DNA of 64,000 nucleotides, taken from positions 434,001 to 498,000 of the forward strand of contig NW_027248938.1 in the NCBI RefSeq assembly GCF_036711975.1, written 5' to 3'. Under the pieces are notes generated by a model. That model was given only the letters and a program-made list of their open reading frames with translations. It did no database searches and was not told the origin of the DNA. This stretch comes from Onthophagus taurus (Eukaryota > Arthropoda > Insecta > Coleoptera > Scarabaeidae). The translations under genes and the position numbers were made by a program. Shown here piece after piece: positions 11,050 to 22,745 of the stretch (position 1 is the stretch's first letter; every line of letters starts with the position of its first letter).

Positions 11050-11900
11050 TTTTTAACAGACACTGAACAATTCTTTTTGTATCGAGTAATTATAGTTTGG
11101 TAAAAAAAAAAAAAAAGCCACGTAACAAAGTCAGACCCAGCCAATCGGTCCCACATAAGCTGGTCCACGGCGCCAATAGATTCGACACGGAAAGAAAAAT
11201 AAACTTTTTCCGTGAATCGCTATTGGACAACTTTAAACAGTTCCCGTGCGATTATTATAAACATTATTCAACAAATTTTTGTTAGAAAAATCGCTTCAGA
11301 ATAACGTATCTTTCAACCGTATAATGCTGAAGAGACGCAGTGTTTTTTAAAATTGTGGCGAACAGTTTTCCGTATGAACAAAGAGAGTACGGCAATGACT
11401 GGCTCTCTAACTGCCTCTCTTCCGAATAAAACATAGAACACATATTTTTTCTTCAAACGTTGCAAATGTTGTAATATAAATTGAAGGAGATGACGACAGA
11501 ATAACGAATTAGGATTCCTTTCGGACTTCGGTTGTCTTTTTACTTAAAAAAAAATCCAAAAATACTTACCGACAGACACCTCCACTAAGTGTGGAAATCC
11601 CCAATGGGTCAAAAACTTGGCCAAATTCATTTCCGTTAACTGCCACTAATCTCCAGCACCAAGTTGAAACGTGTACAAAGATGTAACGTACAAATATGGC
11701 GTACCTAATACGTCGCGCAACGGTTTTGATGACATCATCACGCACTTGTACCAACAGGTTTTAGTATTTCATATGACCACCATTTAGTATTTTATTCTTG
11801 TAAGCTTTAATTGAGTTTGTTGCATCGAATACCAATGTATGTTATCGTGTCCCGTACGTAACGACGATAAAATAACATAAACTAAGTAAAAATAGAGAAA
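11050..11900. other. Unassigned sequence with short open frames
   Basis: A 62-codon plus frame (11097-11285, lysine-rich start) and a 62-codon minus frame (11566-11754) are present. Neither has family resemblance, splice structure or a regulatory context I can recognise. Confidence 0.3.
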
Positions 11901-11914
11901 TTTAGGAGTGCGGG

Positions 11915-12130
11915 AACTTAGCCCCCCATTTTTTGATTTCCAAATTTTTTATTGTTGTTCTAAATTGTTCTAGAGTTGTTCTACATTGTTCAAAAGTGGC
12001 AAATCGAAAAAATAAAAACTCCGCGAGAAAACCGAAAAAAACGGGTTTTCTGACTAGCCCCCCATTTTTGGAAAAATCGAATTTTCTTTGTTGTTCTGGG
12101 TTGTTCTAGTTATTGTTCTAGAAAATCAAA
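11915..12130. repeat. Duplicated unit with TTGTTCT motifs
   Basis: Two similar blocks begin with 'tagccccccattttt' (11920 and 12055). Each is followed by a run of TTGTTCT/TTGTTCTAG words. The spacing of about 135 bp suggests a local tandem duplication. Confidence 0.5.
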
Positions 12131-12879
12131 ATTATGGGATACAGCGTTATGAAGTTATAACTAAAAATAGGTTTGGCCGCCGAAATGTCTAGTTGATTGC
12201 TGTGACCATAGTTCTTCTATTGTCAATTCCATATTTCAAATATATACTTATTGTAGCTAACGCAATCTGGAACAGCTATTATTTTCACTAGAACAACTCT
12301 ATAAAGGACACTTTACTCTTTGAAAATTAAAGTTTTTGGAAGTTTCAGTCAGTAATTCTTGCGTTAGTGGTTTTAAATTACACAATAAGAATTAAAAAAC
12401 ATACAACAATCTAAAATAACTCAAACTTTGCCGATTCAAATTGTTCTCGATGTGTTTTACGTTTAACACGGACAGAAGTAAACCAAATTTGATTTGTCTA
12501 GAACTACTATTTAAAAAGTTACAGTTTTCGAAAAGTGTTCCCCTAATTTTTTTGAGCAGGGTATATAAATATATGTATAATATATATAAATATCTCTCTC
12601 TGTGTGGGTGGGACACAGAGATATTTAGTTTTTAAGGTCGCCGTTCAATCACGTGATGTTCGCAAAAGTACAAAAAAAATTTGTATAGTTCCGCTGTTGG
12701 TTAAAAGAGGTCGTCCTGAGCTCAATTCAGTTAAATTCAGTTATTCATAGCGACGCTTTTTTATATCAGCTTACAATTAGTCATCCTACCGTTGAATGAT
12801 TTTATTCGTTGGAGAATATATTCCGGTGTAGTCTTACGCGATTCCTATTCTCGATATTATTTGGTGTTTTTTTCGTGTT

Positions 12880-15372
12880 TTTTTGGTGTTCGAATGCCTT
12901 TTGGTTTGCGAAATGCCGCACAAATATTTGAGAGATTTATCAATGAAGTTCTTACTGGCCTAACTTTCCACCAGCGGCTTTCTTCTCTACAAAGATGACC
13001 AATGGTCAAATGAAATATTCCACATTCGATAGAGAACTGGTAGCTATATATCTAGCAGTTAAACATTCTACCTCTAATAAACGCATTGTTTTCAAACATT
13101 GAAAAAACCCCAAAACAAACTCGATATATCAACTATATAGTTGAAGTTACCTCCGAGATATTATATATCAAAGGCAAATTCAACACAGTCCCGGATGCAT
13201 TATCAAGAGTTGACATCAATACCTTAACTTCTGACTATCCCTCAGAGGCAATAATAGGAAACGCACAAAATTTAGATAAAGAACTAAAATTTCTACTTCA
13301 AAAACAAAATCTAAATTTAAACAATACTTTCCATTTATCTAAGATTAGATCATCCACCTCTAACTTAGATCTTTGGTACGAGAATTCTTTTACACGTCCT
13401 AGATTATATATATATATACCTATGAAATTCCGAAATATCATTTTCGACAAATTTCATTTTCTAACACATTTAGGTTTCAAAACCACCTTAAATAATATCA
13501 AAAATCGTTTCTTTTGGCCACATTTAACCAAGCAAGTAAAATCATGGTGTAAAACTTGCATACCTTGCCAGAAAACTAAAATCCAAGATACACAAAATCT
13601 TGAGGTTTGAAGGCCCTTTTAAAGTTATTAAACGCTTTCAAAAAAACTTTATTATTTTAACTAGTCTACAAAAAAAAAACATAAAATGTACATTTGACGC
13701 CACTGTATTTTTCTTATGTAGTTTGGTTCCCTAAACCCAAAAATCACATTTAAAATTTTTTCTATGGATACGTTTTGGAGATATGATTTTTTTTAGGGGT
13801 AATTTGATTATTTGCAGCAAATCTCGAGTTAGAGATGACCGAGCTAGTCAAACTAAAGAGTATCGTATATGGAATTAATACTTATTCCAATCGGTTTGGT
13901 AGTTTTAAAACAATGTGAAAAGGGATTTTTTTTAGACGAAATGTGATCCAAAAATTCATTCGATATCCTTCAAGACTCCGTAAAGTTTGCTCTTTTAAGA
14001 AGACAACAAGGTACGCAGGATGATGGACTATGGAGAAATTACTAAAAATTATGATCTTCTATATGTAAGAGCACAGCTTTTTCCTGTACAGGGTGTCCCA
14101 ATTTCGTTGTACGCATAGGCTATCTCCAAAACTAAAAGAGATAGAAAAAAAGTAGCTTACATGTCGTGATCTCGTTTTTCGAGAAAATATTAATGCCGAA
14201 AACTGCGAACAGCTATCGTCCTTTGTTTTCGCCCTATCGGCAAAAATTGAAAATTTTGCAAAAACGACAATCACGAATATCTCACTTATTATCAAAGATG
14301 GAGTATTATAAATAAAACATTATATGGGCAACTTTTTACGAAGAATTCAGTGAACTTTCTTTTTGTAAATGGAAAACATAGGAAACCATAGTTGGGTATG
14401 AGCTAAAATAAATTGTCATTTTTCTCTGATAACAAATATATATAGTTTGTTGGGTATATTTCTTATAGTTATTGAATAATTAACAAAAATTCTTTTTGTT
14501 CTATCTGAAACTAATGTATGTATTTAAAAGTTAATGTTGCTATAGTAATAACCATACATACTATGATGGAAAATAATGTATCAGATAATTACCAAAGTTT
14601 GTATTTAAAAATTCGCTAACAAATCTGGTATTATGTGCTGGAATGTATAACAAAACTGAATAAAACTTTACAATGAATTTCGAAAATTATGAAAAATGTA
14701 ACATGATGGAATGCTATATGTTATCAGATAAGAATGCGACGTTAGCTGCGGAATTATATTTCTCAAGGTATCCGAGCTGTGCTCTCACATATAGAAGATC
14801 ATAATTTTTGGTAATTTTTCCACCGCTTCTCATCCTGCGTATCTTGTTGTCTTCTAAAAAGAGCAAACTTTACGTAGAAGGTGAAAAAGAATTTTTCTGC
14901 GACTCCCCACGGATATTGAACGAATTTTTGGTTCACATTTTGTCCAAAAAATATCCCCTTTTCACATATTATGGGCCATTGTTTTAAAACTACCGAACCG
15001 ATTGGAATAAGTATTAATACCATTTATTGGCTACACAATAGTCTTTAATTTGATGAATAGCACAACCTGATCTGTTATATCTAACTCGAGATATCCTGCA
15101 AATAGTTAACTAACCCTTAAAAAAATCATAGCTCCAAAACGTATCCATAGAAAAAATTTTAAATGTGATTTTTGGGTTTAGGGGACCAAACTACATAAGA
15201 AAAATACAGTGGCGTCAAATGTATATTTTATGAATTTTTTCTTGTAGACTAGTGTTATCAGTTAATATTGATCGATTACCACCAGCATTTATAGCTAACG
15301 ATAAACTTGAAATTGCTTCTAATCAAAATTCAATTCCAAATAAATCGTTAAGAATACGTTTTCAAAATTGAA
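12880..15372 (+). pseudogene. Ty3/gypsy pol remnant, deleted and interrupted
   Basis: Pieces in polyprotein order: reverse transcriptase (VRMPFGLRNAAQIFERFI, about 12885-12940); then, after an internal deletion that removes the YxDD box, RNase H (KYSTFDRELVAIYLAVK, about 13012-13062); RNase H tail with VPDALSRVD (13190-13215); and integrase zinc-binding region HFLTHLGF...CKTCIPCQK (about 13460-13575). The open frame 13086-13610 covers the last two. The integrase catalytic core is absent. The C-terminal end resumes at 15254 (VNIDRLPPAFIA) after the 13666-15247 insertion and stops at 15369-15371. The element is not functional. Confidence 0.7.
13666..15247. mobile_element. Non-autonomous foldback element inserted in gypsy pol
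   Basis: Long terminal inverted repeats, 13666-14078 and 14775-15247, start CTACAA and end TTGTAG. Matching blocks include 'gacgccactgtatttttctta' near both ends. ACTAGT flanks both sides (13660-13665 and 15248-15253), consistent with a 6-bp target duplication, and joining the flanks gives back a continuous pol frame. The interior (14090-14330) holds an 'acagggtgtccca' segment. No transposase frame is visible. Superfamily is not assigned. Confidence 0.7.
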
Positions 15373-15429
15373 ATATTTATAACTACTTGATTTACATTTC
15401 ATTGTTAACCTTATTTCTTCTTGGAAGGG

Positions 15430-16080
15430 GGAGTATTTGTAGTGTCATATCTACAAAATCCATTTCCTAAATCCAAGATGCCACCATTTATTTTTCCTTC
15501 GTCAAACAAAAAGATTTAGGGACCTTGTTTTTTTAAAAATATATCTTGGCAACAAAAATTTGTTATTATATAAAATTATTCATTCCTTTCAATAAACTCA
15601 TAGAAGACACACGTGTATAAAACTGCTTGACTAATTTTAACTGTTCAAAGTTAAAATAATAAAGCAATATTTTATTCTTTAAATATCGCCATCTATAAGA
15701 CGGTTGCCAAAATACCAAAGTTAGGTTGTTCAGTAGATTCCCTTACATATTTCAATAATTACGTGAAAATTACACATTTTTAGATAAAACACTATCCTGA
15801 GATAACAACAAATCTATTATACTTGTACTGTCACGGAATCTCTTCTTATATTACACATCTAGTGAATGAAGCATTGTCACCTCGTTTAAGTGCTTAATTT
15901 GTCATAAAAGTCAGTTTTTATTACACCCTTTTTATGACGAAGTTTAGTAATTAATTATTGTTAATATAACAACTATTTTATAAAATAAATTATGTCATTC
16001 ACTACTACAATATGTGTACTTCAAACCTGTGTATTTACTTTTCTGTAATAATTTGGCAGAAAGTCATAAATGTGTTAGAA
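15430..16080 (+). repeat. Probable 3' LTR of the broken gypsy element
   Basis: A polypurine tract (GGAAGGGGGAG, about 15422-15432) follows the pol end and precedes TGTAGTGTCATATC, a plausible LTR start. The matching 5' LTR was not found, because the element's 5' half is gone. The right boundary is uncertain. Confidence 0.4.
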
Positions 16081-16238
16081 AGTAACCTCTATCGGCCTAT
16101 ATCGGCCCATATAAAAATGGCCATTGAACGGTGACCTTAACAAATGTTGTTTTCACAGAGTATACAGAGGCCGGACTCCGGCTAATAAATTGGCACTCCT
16201 ATCTATCCTTGTTCAACAAATGAAAAATTCGTATGGTA

Positions 16239-17905
16239 CTTTCTCTCTCACATAAACTGAAACTGTGTAGATGGCGCAATTGTCGCGTTACTGTAGTATT
16301 TAAACAAACCAATAGATGGCATCATTTATTTCAAAATTTTTAAGTTGCAAATTCTTAGAGTTAAGAGAAAGCAATAGATGGCGCTATGTATTTTAAGTCG
16401 TAAATCTGTAAATCCCACAGCTACGTCCAGTTCTGTCAGATCGAACGAACTTTCTGTATTTTGTTTAATTATTGTGCAGTTTTGCGTGTTTACCGTTTGA
16501 TTATTTAACCTACTAAACAAATCTATATCGTTTGATTATAGATTTGTTTAGTAGTTTATTTGTTTGTATAATTTAGTTTTCCTTAGTTTTATTATCATAC
16601 TTTGTTATCTTAGAATTAGTTGGTTTTTGGTGGTAAAGTAAGGACCAAACTGGATAGGATTTGCTACATTTGCGGACGTTCGGTAGAGGAAGTGGTCAAG
16701 TTATTTTGATTGCCATTAAATATCGATGAGTACATTTATAAATTTAGTTAGATACATTTTTTGTACTAAATGAAAATTTACTTTGATATTTTAGACAGCG
16801 ATCATGGAATGAGTGCCTTGGTGTTCCTGTAGAAAACATATATTCTAGCCGAATGACAATTTGCAATAAACATTTTACAATGGAAAGTTTTATGTTGAAT
16901 AGGAATTTTAAAGAACAAAGAGAAACAGATCCGGAGACTTAAGAAGAATTATGAAAATAAAACCACATTACTGAGAGATATGTTAAACAAACCAGAATAT
17001 TTTACTCAGGTTTTTAAAGGTAATAATGTTTACTTTCCAATTATCTAATCACGAATTGAGGCAATATGTTTAAGTCTTAGTTGTGATCATAGTTAAAGCA
17101 ATGCAAACCATGATTATGATAAATGATGAACTAAGAACTTAAAACTATGACTAACAATAAGACTAAAACATGTTACATGAATCTTGTTCCTTTTCGTTTT
17201 GTCTTAATTCTGATAAATTTTGCTAGGTTTGTTATTATTTGGCTCACTTTAATTTAAGATTAACTTTACGTTATAGTAATAATAATAAAGCATTAATTAA
17301 GTTTCAAATATTTTTGCATTTTAATTGATAGGAACAGAAACAAATAAAAAGAAATATTAAAGTTTTATATCAATTGTTAATTCGGAAACAATAATTATTT
17401 TATAACTAAAACAACATTTTATCACTAATACTGTGTACTTTTAATTTTAGTTGCTCTGTAGTATTTTTTTATTCTGGCTGTCTTAAATCTGTTGTTTACA
17501 ATAACAATTTGTATTCCTAAATTTGTCTAGAAGTTTATTTGACTTATGGTATGCTAGAGTTTTTCATGGGTTTTCCTCTAGCCTTGAAGCAAATGCTTTA
17601 CATTGTACAAAAACGCACCCTTTTGCCATGAAAACGATTAAATATTTAAAAATTTATATTTCTTCTTCTGAAGTTTGCATTTTTATTTAATAATATTTTA
17701 TTAGTTGTTTTTTTTAATAACAAGTCCAAAAAAATCACTGCTTTCATCTTAAAACTTGTTCAAGTTTTGAGATGACAATTTTTGATTTTTTGGAACTTTA
17801 AATTTAAAGAGTAATGAGATTTATTTAAACGAGCATTCAAATTCCCGCTCGTATTTATCGATCGACTACACTACCGCCATCTACACAGTTTCAATTCTCT
17901 AGAGA
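16239..17905. mobile_element. THAP/P-element-like remnant with inverted repeats
   Basis: TGAAACTGTGTAGATGGCG (16257-16275) recurs inverted as CGCCATCTACACAGTTTCA (about 17875-17893), flanking a THAP-domain fragment. Together these suggest a P-superfamily element or a domesticated relative. No transposase core (RNase H-like with GTP-binding insertion) is recognisable inside; 17030-17850 is AT-rich and unassigned. Confidence 0.4.
16650..17020 (+). pseudogene. THAP-type zinc-finger fragment
   Basis: One exon-like piece reads RICYICGRSVEEVVKLF and is ended by TGA in that frame. After a possible intron ending in TTTTAG (16792), a second reads RSWNECLGVPVENIYSSR, then MTICNKHFTMESFM. The C-x2-C ... 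W ... C-x2-H-F spacing is that of a THAP DNA-binding domain, used by P-element transposases and host factors. It breaks at TAA at about 16940. Function was DNA recognition; it is now broken. Confidence 0.5.
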
Positions 17906-17921
17906 GAGATAGAATATTAGA

Positions 17922-18009
17922 TCCAAATGAGAGCGGTATAAGTTAAGCATCTGGTCATCTGTGGGTCCAAATGAGAGGGGTATAAGTTAAGCATCTGGTC
18001 ATCTGTGGT
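17922..18009. repeat. 44-bp tandem duplication
   Basis: TCCAAATGAGAG, then C or G, then GGTATAAGTTAAGCATC and TGGTCATCTGTGG occur twice in a row (17922-17965 and 17966-18009) with about one difference, so the duplication is recent. Confidence 0.85.
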
Positions 18010-18205
18010 TGTTTTGTTCTCCATTTTAACGTGTCTAATTTTACTGCATTTTTAACTATTTTTGGCGAGTTTTATGTAACTTTTTACTTTTCAATTAGTA
18101 GTGTGTTTAATGTAGTGCATCTCTGTGATTTATTTATTTACCAAAAGAACGCGTAATTATTTGTTAAAGAAGCGAAATCAAAACTTATTATTGACAATTA
18201 GACGT

Positions 18206-18249
18206 GGTGCCTGATGACGGTTTAATAACCGAAACAAATTTGTAGCACC
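18206..18249 (+). ncRNA. Hammerhead-ribozyme-like motif (Penelope/retrozyme type candidate)
   Basis: GGTGC-CTGATGA-(C)GGTT-TAAT-AACC-GAAAC, then AAATTTGTA-GCACC. Core elements are CUGAUGA and GAAA. Stem I is a perfect 5 bp (GGTGC/GCACC). Stem II is GGTT/AACC with a possible C bulge. Stem III is the palindrome ACAAATTTGT. The predicted cleavage position follows GUA. Penelope-like elements and satellites are known to carry hammerheads with minimal or palindromic stem III that act as dimers. Catalysis is inferred; the bulged C in stem II is a weakness. Confidence 0.5.
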
Positions 18250-18414
18250 GATAATTAAAAATAAAATATCATCTTTCAAAGGAAATATTGTTTTCTCAAT
18301 ACATATAATTAATATTATAAAGATGAACCTGGAGGTGAATATCGCTAATCAAAATGTAAGTCTCTTAATTGATTGCTGGAATTTTGTGTAATGTTCCCTT
18401 AATTCGTTGTAGCG

Positions 18415-18467
18415 TACCCTGACGAAGATAAGAATATATTTATCGAAAGCTAAGCTGTAAGTTGTAC
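18415..18467 (+). ncRNA. Second hammerhead-like motif, weaker
   Basis: CTGACGA (18419-18425) and GAAA (18445-18448) bracket a GATAA/TTATC stem II. GTAC on both outer sides can form stem I. The residue expected at the cleavage site would be G after the AGC/GCT stem III, which is disfavoured, so this may be a decayed copy. Confidence 0.3.
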
Positions 18468-19199
18468 AACCAGTACTTCCACCCTCTTTTTTTATCTAAC
18501 CTTACAAAATTACAATTGCCAGTTACGGTTGTGAAGTTAGCCATAGATTCTAGCCATAGATTTTAAAATCGGAAAATGACCGATTTCTGCAACTCTTAGA
18601 TTTAGCACTCTTAGAACCACCCCTATACAAAAATTTACGGGGGGGTCTTTTCATTTAAGGGAGTAAAAAAATCCCAAAGTTGTAAACATCGCGTGCGCGC
18701 GTATACTGTTCGACTAAAATCGAAAAAATGACTAATTTCTGCAACTCGAAACGCAAATTAAAATTCATATTTGAGTTTAGTGGTCTTAGAATAACCCGTA
18801 TACAAAAATTTACGGGGGGGTGTTTTCATTTAAGGGAGTAAAAAAATCCCAAAGTTGTGAACATCGCGTGCGCGCGTATACTGTTCGATCAAAATCGAAA
18901 AATGTCTAATTTCTGCAACTCGAAACGCAAATTAAAATTTATATTTGAGTTTGGCGGTCTTAGAATAACCCGTATACAAAAATTTACGGGGGGGTGTTTT
19001 CATTTAAGGGAGTAAAAAAATCCCAAAGTTGTAAACATCGCGTGCGCGCGAATACTGTTCGACAAAAATAGAAAAATGACCAATTTCTGCAACTCGAAAC
19101 GCAAATTAAAATTCATATTTGAGTTTGGCGGTCTTAGAATAACCCGTATACAAAAAAGTTGTGAATATCACGTGCGCGCTTGGAAATTCAGAGTTTTTG

Positions 19200-20410
19200 A
19201 TTATTAGGTTGAAAATATGTAAGAGGGGCGCAGTCGTTGACTAAAAATGTAGGAATCTCATCTAGGCCAATTATTGTAGCCTTTGCCTTGAATTTTTTGA
19301 AAGATTCAACCATTTCGTCGTAACTGACTTCGGAGATACCAAAGGTGACAGAATTAGTATCATAAACAGCGTGATCGTTACCAGTAGGTTACCAAATGAT
19401 GCATAGCCTCAAAATCGTGATCGGCAAGTAAGTTAACTACTGTTGGCAAATCGGACACACTTTCATCGGCCCACTTAAGAGAGCCTGGAGATCTTATTAT
19501 ATTGTTTCTGCTTATGTTAACAAAACGCCAAACGTTTTTTGGTTTTTTTCTTATGTCCCTCAGAGATTTGACATAAACTTGTGCGATACAATTTATGGTG
19601 GTGTTTTTTTAATCTAAGCATTCTTATTAGGTTATATAATGCTTCATAAAAAACATTACAGTATTGTTCAACTGATGATAACGTAAATAGATGAGTCCAG
19701 TCGATATTAAGCAGTGCCTCGTACATGTCAGGCAGATAAGATAACATCTCGAGCTATCAAATGCGTAGGCACCGTTACCGCAATAGTAAGTAGTAATGCC
19801 GATTGGTAATTATCTTCTCGTACCAATGTAAAGTCTGAGTGTTTAATTTGAAACTCAAGTTTGAGGAAGCAAGTATCAAATCAAGAGTTCTATCAATGAT
19901 ATTCATTACATTATTTAATTGCAGAAAGTCATTATTACTTCAATATTAAAATCACCCATGACTATGGTATCCAAAGACATATCCAACATTGATTCAATGT
20001 AATCGAAGGTGTAACTATACATACATTCCTCCAGGTGTAACAGGTGGGAAATAGCAGACAACAATGTTAAAAGCCGATTTCGTCTTTTTAAAGTCAATCC
20101 GTACAGCTTTCAAGTCAATGGATTCAATAGGACAGGAGGCAATCATGATATTCGAAGTAGCAACTCCGGAATATTTCCGTAACATCTCTCCACCCTTATG
20201 GAAAGATCAATCACATCTAAAAACGTCATACCTGTCTGGAAAGATCTCGTAGTCTAGGACGCTCTTCTTGATCCAAGTTTCACTGAGAGCAATAATATCA
20301 AAGTCCGATGCATCGACCGAAGTAAAAAATTTGTTTTGATAGTATATGTTGTACTCTGTCCGTTGGGAAGTAACTAGTTTTTCTTAACAATTCTCGGACA
20401 TCCATTAATG
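19200..20410 (-). pseudogene. Non-LTR retrotransposon endonuclease/RT fragment
   Basis: Reading the minus strand from 20410 down: GCPRIVKKN, ETWIKK-type start, EIFPDRYDVFRCDRSF, PIESIDLKAVRIDF, then DTIVMGDFNIE, which contains the GDFN motif of apurinic-type (EEP) endonucleases. Further on come NIDWTHLFTLSSVEQYCNVF and finally an RT N-terminal stretch (GLDEIPTF) at about 19240-19260. Jockey/RTE-like elements have this order. Several frameshifts and stops occur, and the reverse transcriptase catalytic region is missing. It fills most of the foldback element's interior. Confidence 0.65.
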
Positions 20411-20439
20411 AACTGTATTCTTAAATCATTTTCACCGTA

Positions 20440-20890
20440 TTCAAAATCCGCATCTAACAAGGGAAATGAACAATCAAAGAAAATTTAGCCTAAACTTGTG
20501 GATGGGGCTCATTGGAAATAATTTAATTGGTTCTTATTTTTTACCGGATGGTTTAACTAGCGCAGCATACAATGAATTTTTACATAACAATTTCATAGGC
20601 CTGCTTGACCATGTACTTTTAGAAAACAGATGTAATGTGGGTTTCCAGCATGATGGATGCCTTGCACACTATTCCCAAAATGTTGAAAATTCATTAAATG
20701 AAATGTTTCCTAATGGTTGGATTGGGAGAGAAGATCCAATTCCATAGCCTGTAAGGAGTCCTGATTTGACGCCCCTTGATTTTTATGTGTGGGACGACCT
20801 CATGAAAGAAAAGGTGCATGTTTACACAAGTCAACTCTCAGGATGAATTAATAGAAAAAATCAAAAACGAAGCATATATTTTAAAAACGT
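20440..20890 (+). pseudogene. mariner-like transposase fragment (second subfamily)
   Basis: The open frame 20466-20747 gives LWMGLIGNNLIGSYFLPDGL, then NVGFQHDGCLAHYS and MFPNGWIGREDPIP. After a stop at 20748 comes PVRSPDLTPLDFYVWD. HDG.xAHYS carries the second catalytic aspartate and SPDLTPLDF surrounds the third acidic residue. It differs from the fragment at 2640-3235, so two mariner lineages are present. The N-terminal third, including the helix-turn-helix and first aspartate, is absent. Confidence 0.65.
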
Positions 20891-21299
20891 TAATTACAAT
20901 TACCCTCCCATACATTTTTGTATAGGGGTTGTTCTAATTGTAAGACCGCTAAACTCAAATATGAATTTTAATTTGCGTTTCGAGTTGCAGAAATTGGTCA
21001 TTTTTCTATTTTTGTCGAACAGTATTCGCGCGCACGCGATGTTTACAACTTTGGGATTTTTTTACTCCCTTAAATGAAAACACCCCCCCGTAAATTTTTG
21101 TATACGGGTTATTCTAAGACCGCTAAACTCAAATATGAATTTTAATTTGCGTTTCAAGTTGCAGAAATTGGTCATTTTTCGATTTTAAAATCTATGGCTA
21201 ACTTCACAACCGTTTGCCAGTTATTACATTTTTGAATACTAGTTGATATTGACACTTGTTCAATGTTTGTGTTCTCTTTGATATTGACACAAAAATTCG

Positions 21300-21660
21300 G
21301 TTTTAGTTATTTTTTTACAGGGATTATTAAATTTTATAAATTTATTTTCCTTAACGGCGATAAATCTAAGTAGTACCTCCTCCTCGAACCTGCGTTCTAG
21401 GAGGAGGTTCTTGAATCGGCAAATTTTTTTGGGGGTCAGAGGAGGTTCTTGAATCGGTGATTCTTTTAGGAGTCGGAGGAGATTCGATGAGGAGAGGAGG
21501 AGGTCAATTAACTTGAGACGAAATTATTAAAAATTCATTTTTATTTATTTAGGTCATGTTATTTTGAGAAAGTTATTAAAAATTTATTTATTGTGTTTCT
21601 AAAGCACAAATCGATGCGAAATGTACCAAACACGTAATTATTATTAATCAATTAATTAAT
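21300..21660. repeat. Short GGAGGAGG-rich direct repeats
   Basis: 'aggaggttcttgaatcgg' occurs twice (about 21400 and 21440) with related GGAGGAG words to 21510. It lies in the presumed intron upstream of the receptor exon at 21690. Confidence 0.55.
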
Positions 21661-21689
21661 TTGCTTATATATTTAATTATTTCTTTTAG

Positions 21690-22745
21690 ATATATTTTTT
21701 CGTTATCATTGGCGGATTTATTACTAATTTTAACTTGTGTCCCATATATTTTGACTATTTATACGGTGGAGAGTTGGCCGTGGGGGGTTATTTTATGTAA
21801 AACCTTTGAAGTAGTTAAAGATATTTCAACCGGCGTTTCCGTTTTTACAATCACTGCTTTATCAATTGAAAGATATCGTGCTGTTGCACATCCTTTAAGA
21901 AGATTGCAGGTAAAACTAAATTAAATTACCTAATTAATTTTATTTTTAATCTTTTTTGGATTTTTTTTTAGACGAAATCCTTAACGGTGATGATTGTGGT
22001 GTTAATATGGCTTTTAGCTATAATTTTATCAATTCCCGATGATATTTTTACCGATATTACTTCGTACACCGAAAACTCTTCGTCGAATGTGATCCACATT
22101 TGCACCCCATTTCCCCCAACGGTAACGACAACTTACAAAAAATACATAATAGCAGGAAAAGCGTTTGTGTTTTACATCGTGCCGCTTTTTGTAATCGCTT
22201 CCTTTTATATTTTGATGGCTAAAAAACTTTACGCCAGTGTTAACGAAATACCCTGGCATAATAATCAAAGTATATCCCAAATACGAGCAAGAAGAAATGT
22301 CGCCAGAGTGGTTTTATGTTTTGCGTTTTGTAAACTTTCAAATAATGGAATCAAAAACTATTGATTTATTAATTTTTTTTTAGTATTTTTTTATGTATTC
22401 TTCCATACCACGTTTCTTTCTTATGGTTTCTCTTTCATCCAACGGCTGAAACTGATTATAACGAATATTGGCACTCACTCAAAATCGTTCCATTTTGTTT
22501 GAGGTAAAAATTTAAAACAATCTTTTTATTTCAATAATTCTTAGTTATGGTTTTTCTAGTTCTTGTATCAACCCTGTCGCTTTATACTGCTTAAGTGGGG
22601 TTTTCCGACAATATTTTAACCGCTACTTATTCTGTAAGGACCAAAGAAGACTACAAGGAATGACACCTTTATCGCGACTTGGTAATTGCGAAACAAGTTT
22701 TAACTCAACTTCTACAAAAAACACCACGCAGGTAATAAATTCTTG
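21690..22745 (+). pseudogene. CCHamide-type neuropeptide GPCR, TM2-TM7 exons (copy 2), damaged 3' part
   Basis: Seven-helix peptide receptor at the plasma membrane. Exon 21690-21909 encodes TM2-TM3 (SLADLLLILTCVPYILTIYT, SWPWGVILC, then IERYRAVAHPLRR; the usual DRY is ERY). Exon 21972-22329 encodes TM4-TM5 (FVFYIVPLFVIASFYILM). Introns are GT-AG. TM6 exon 22384-22503 reads CILPYHVSFLWFLFHP only in a frame one base off from the preceding exon end, so it is frameshifted relative to copy 1. The TM7 piece (about 22551-22745) keeps NPVALY, but the position of the copy 1 acceptor AG reads GG. The first exons must lie upstream of 21660 or be missing. A homopolymer error could explain the frame shift but not the acceptor. 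Confidence 0.7.

Larger units (their letters stand above)
12636..16136. mobile_element. TTAA-bounded inverted-repeat element containing nested insertions
   Basis: Left end GGTCGCCGTTCAAT (12636-12649) is preceded by TTAA (12632-12635). Right end ATTGAACGGTGACC (16123-16136) is followed by TTAA (16137-16140). The two are reverse complements with one mismatch. A third, unpaired copy, TTAA then GGCCGCGTTTCAAT, starts at 33858. TTAA target duplication points to a piggyBac-like MITE. The interior is a gypsy fragment, so the MITE was probably split by retroelement insertion. Family assignment is inferred. Confidence 0.5.
18527..21212. mobile_element. Foldback (FB-like) element with tandem-repeat inverted termini
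   Basis: TTGCCAGTTA flanks the element on both sides (18517-18526 and 21214-21223), a 10-bp direct repeat. The ends are inverted: CGGTTGTGAAGTTAGCC at the left, GGCTAACTTCACAACCG at the right. The left arm (18527 to about 19170) is built of about three and a half tandem units of roughly 174 bp, each with 'tttacgggggggt' and a CGTGCGCGCG block. The right arm (about 20895-21212) has about one and a half inverted units. Inverted termini of tandem units resemble Drosophila FB. The 1.7 kb interior consists of dead non-LTR and mariner pieces. Confidence 0.75.
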
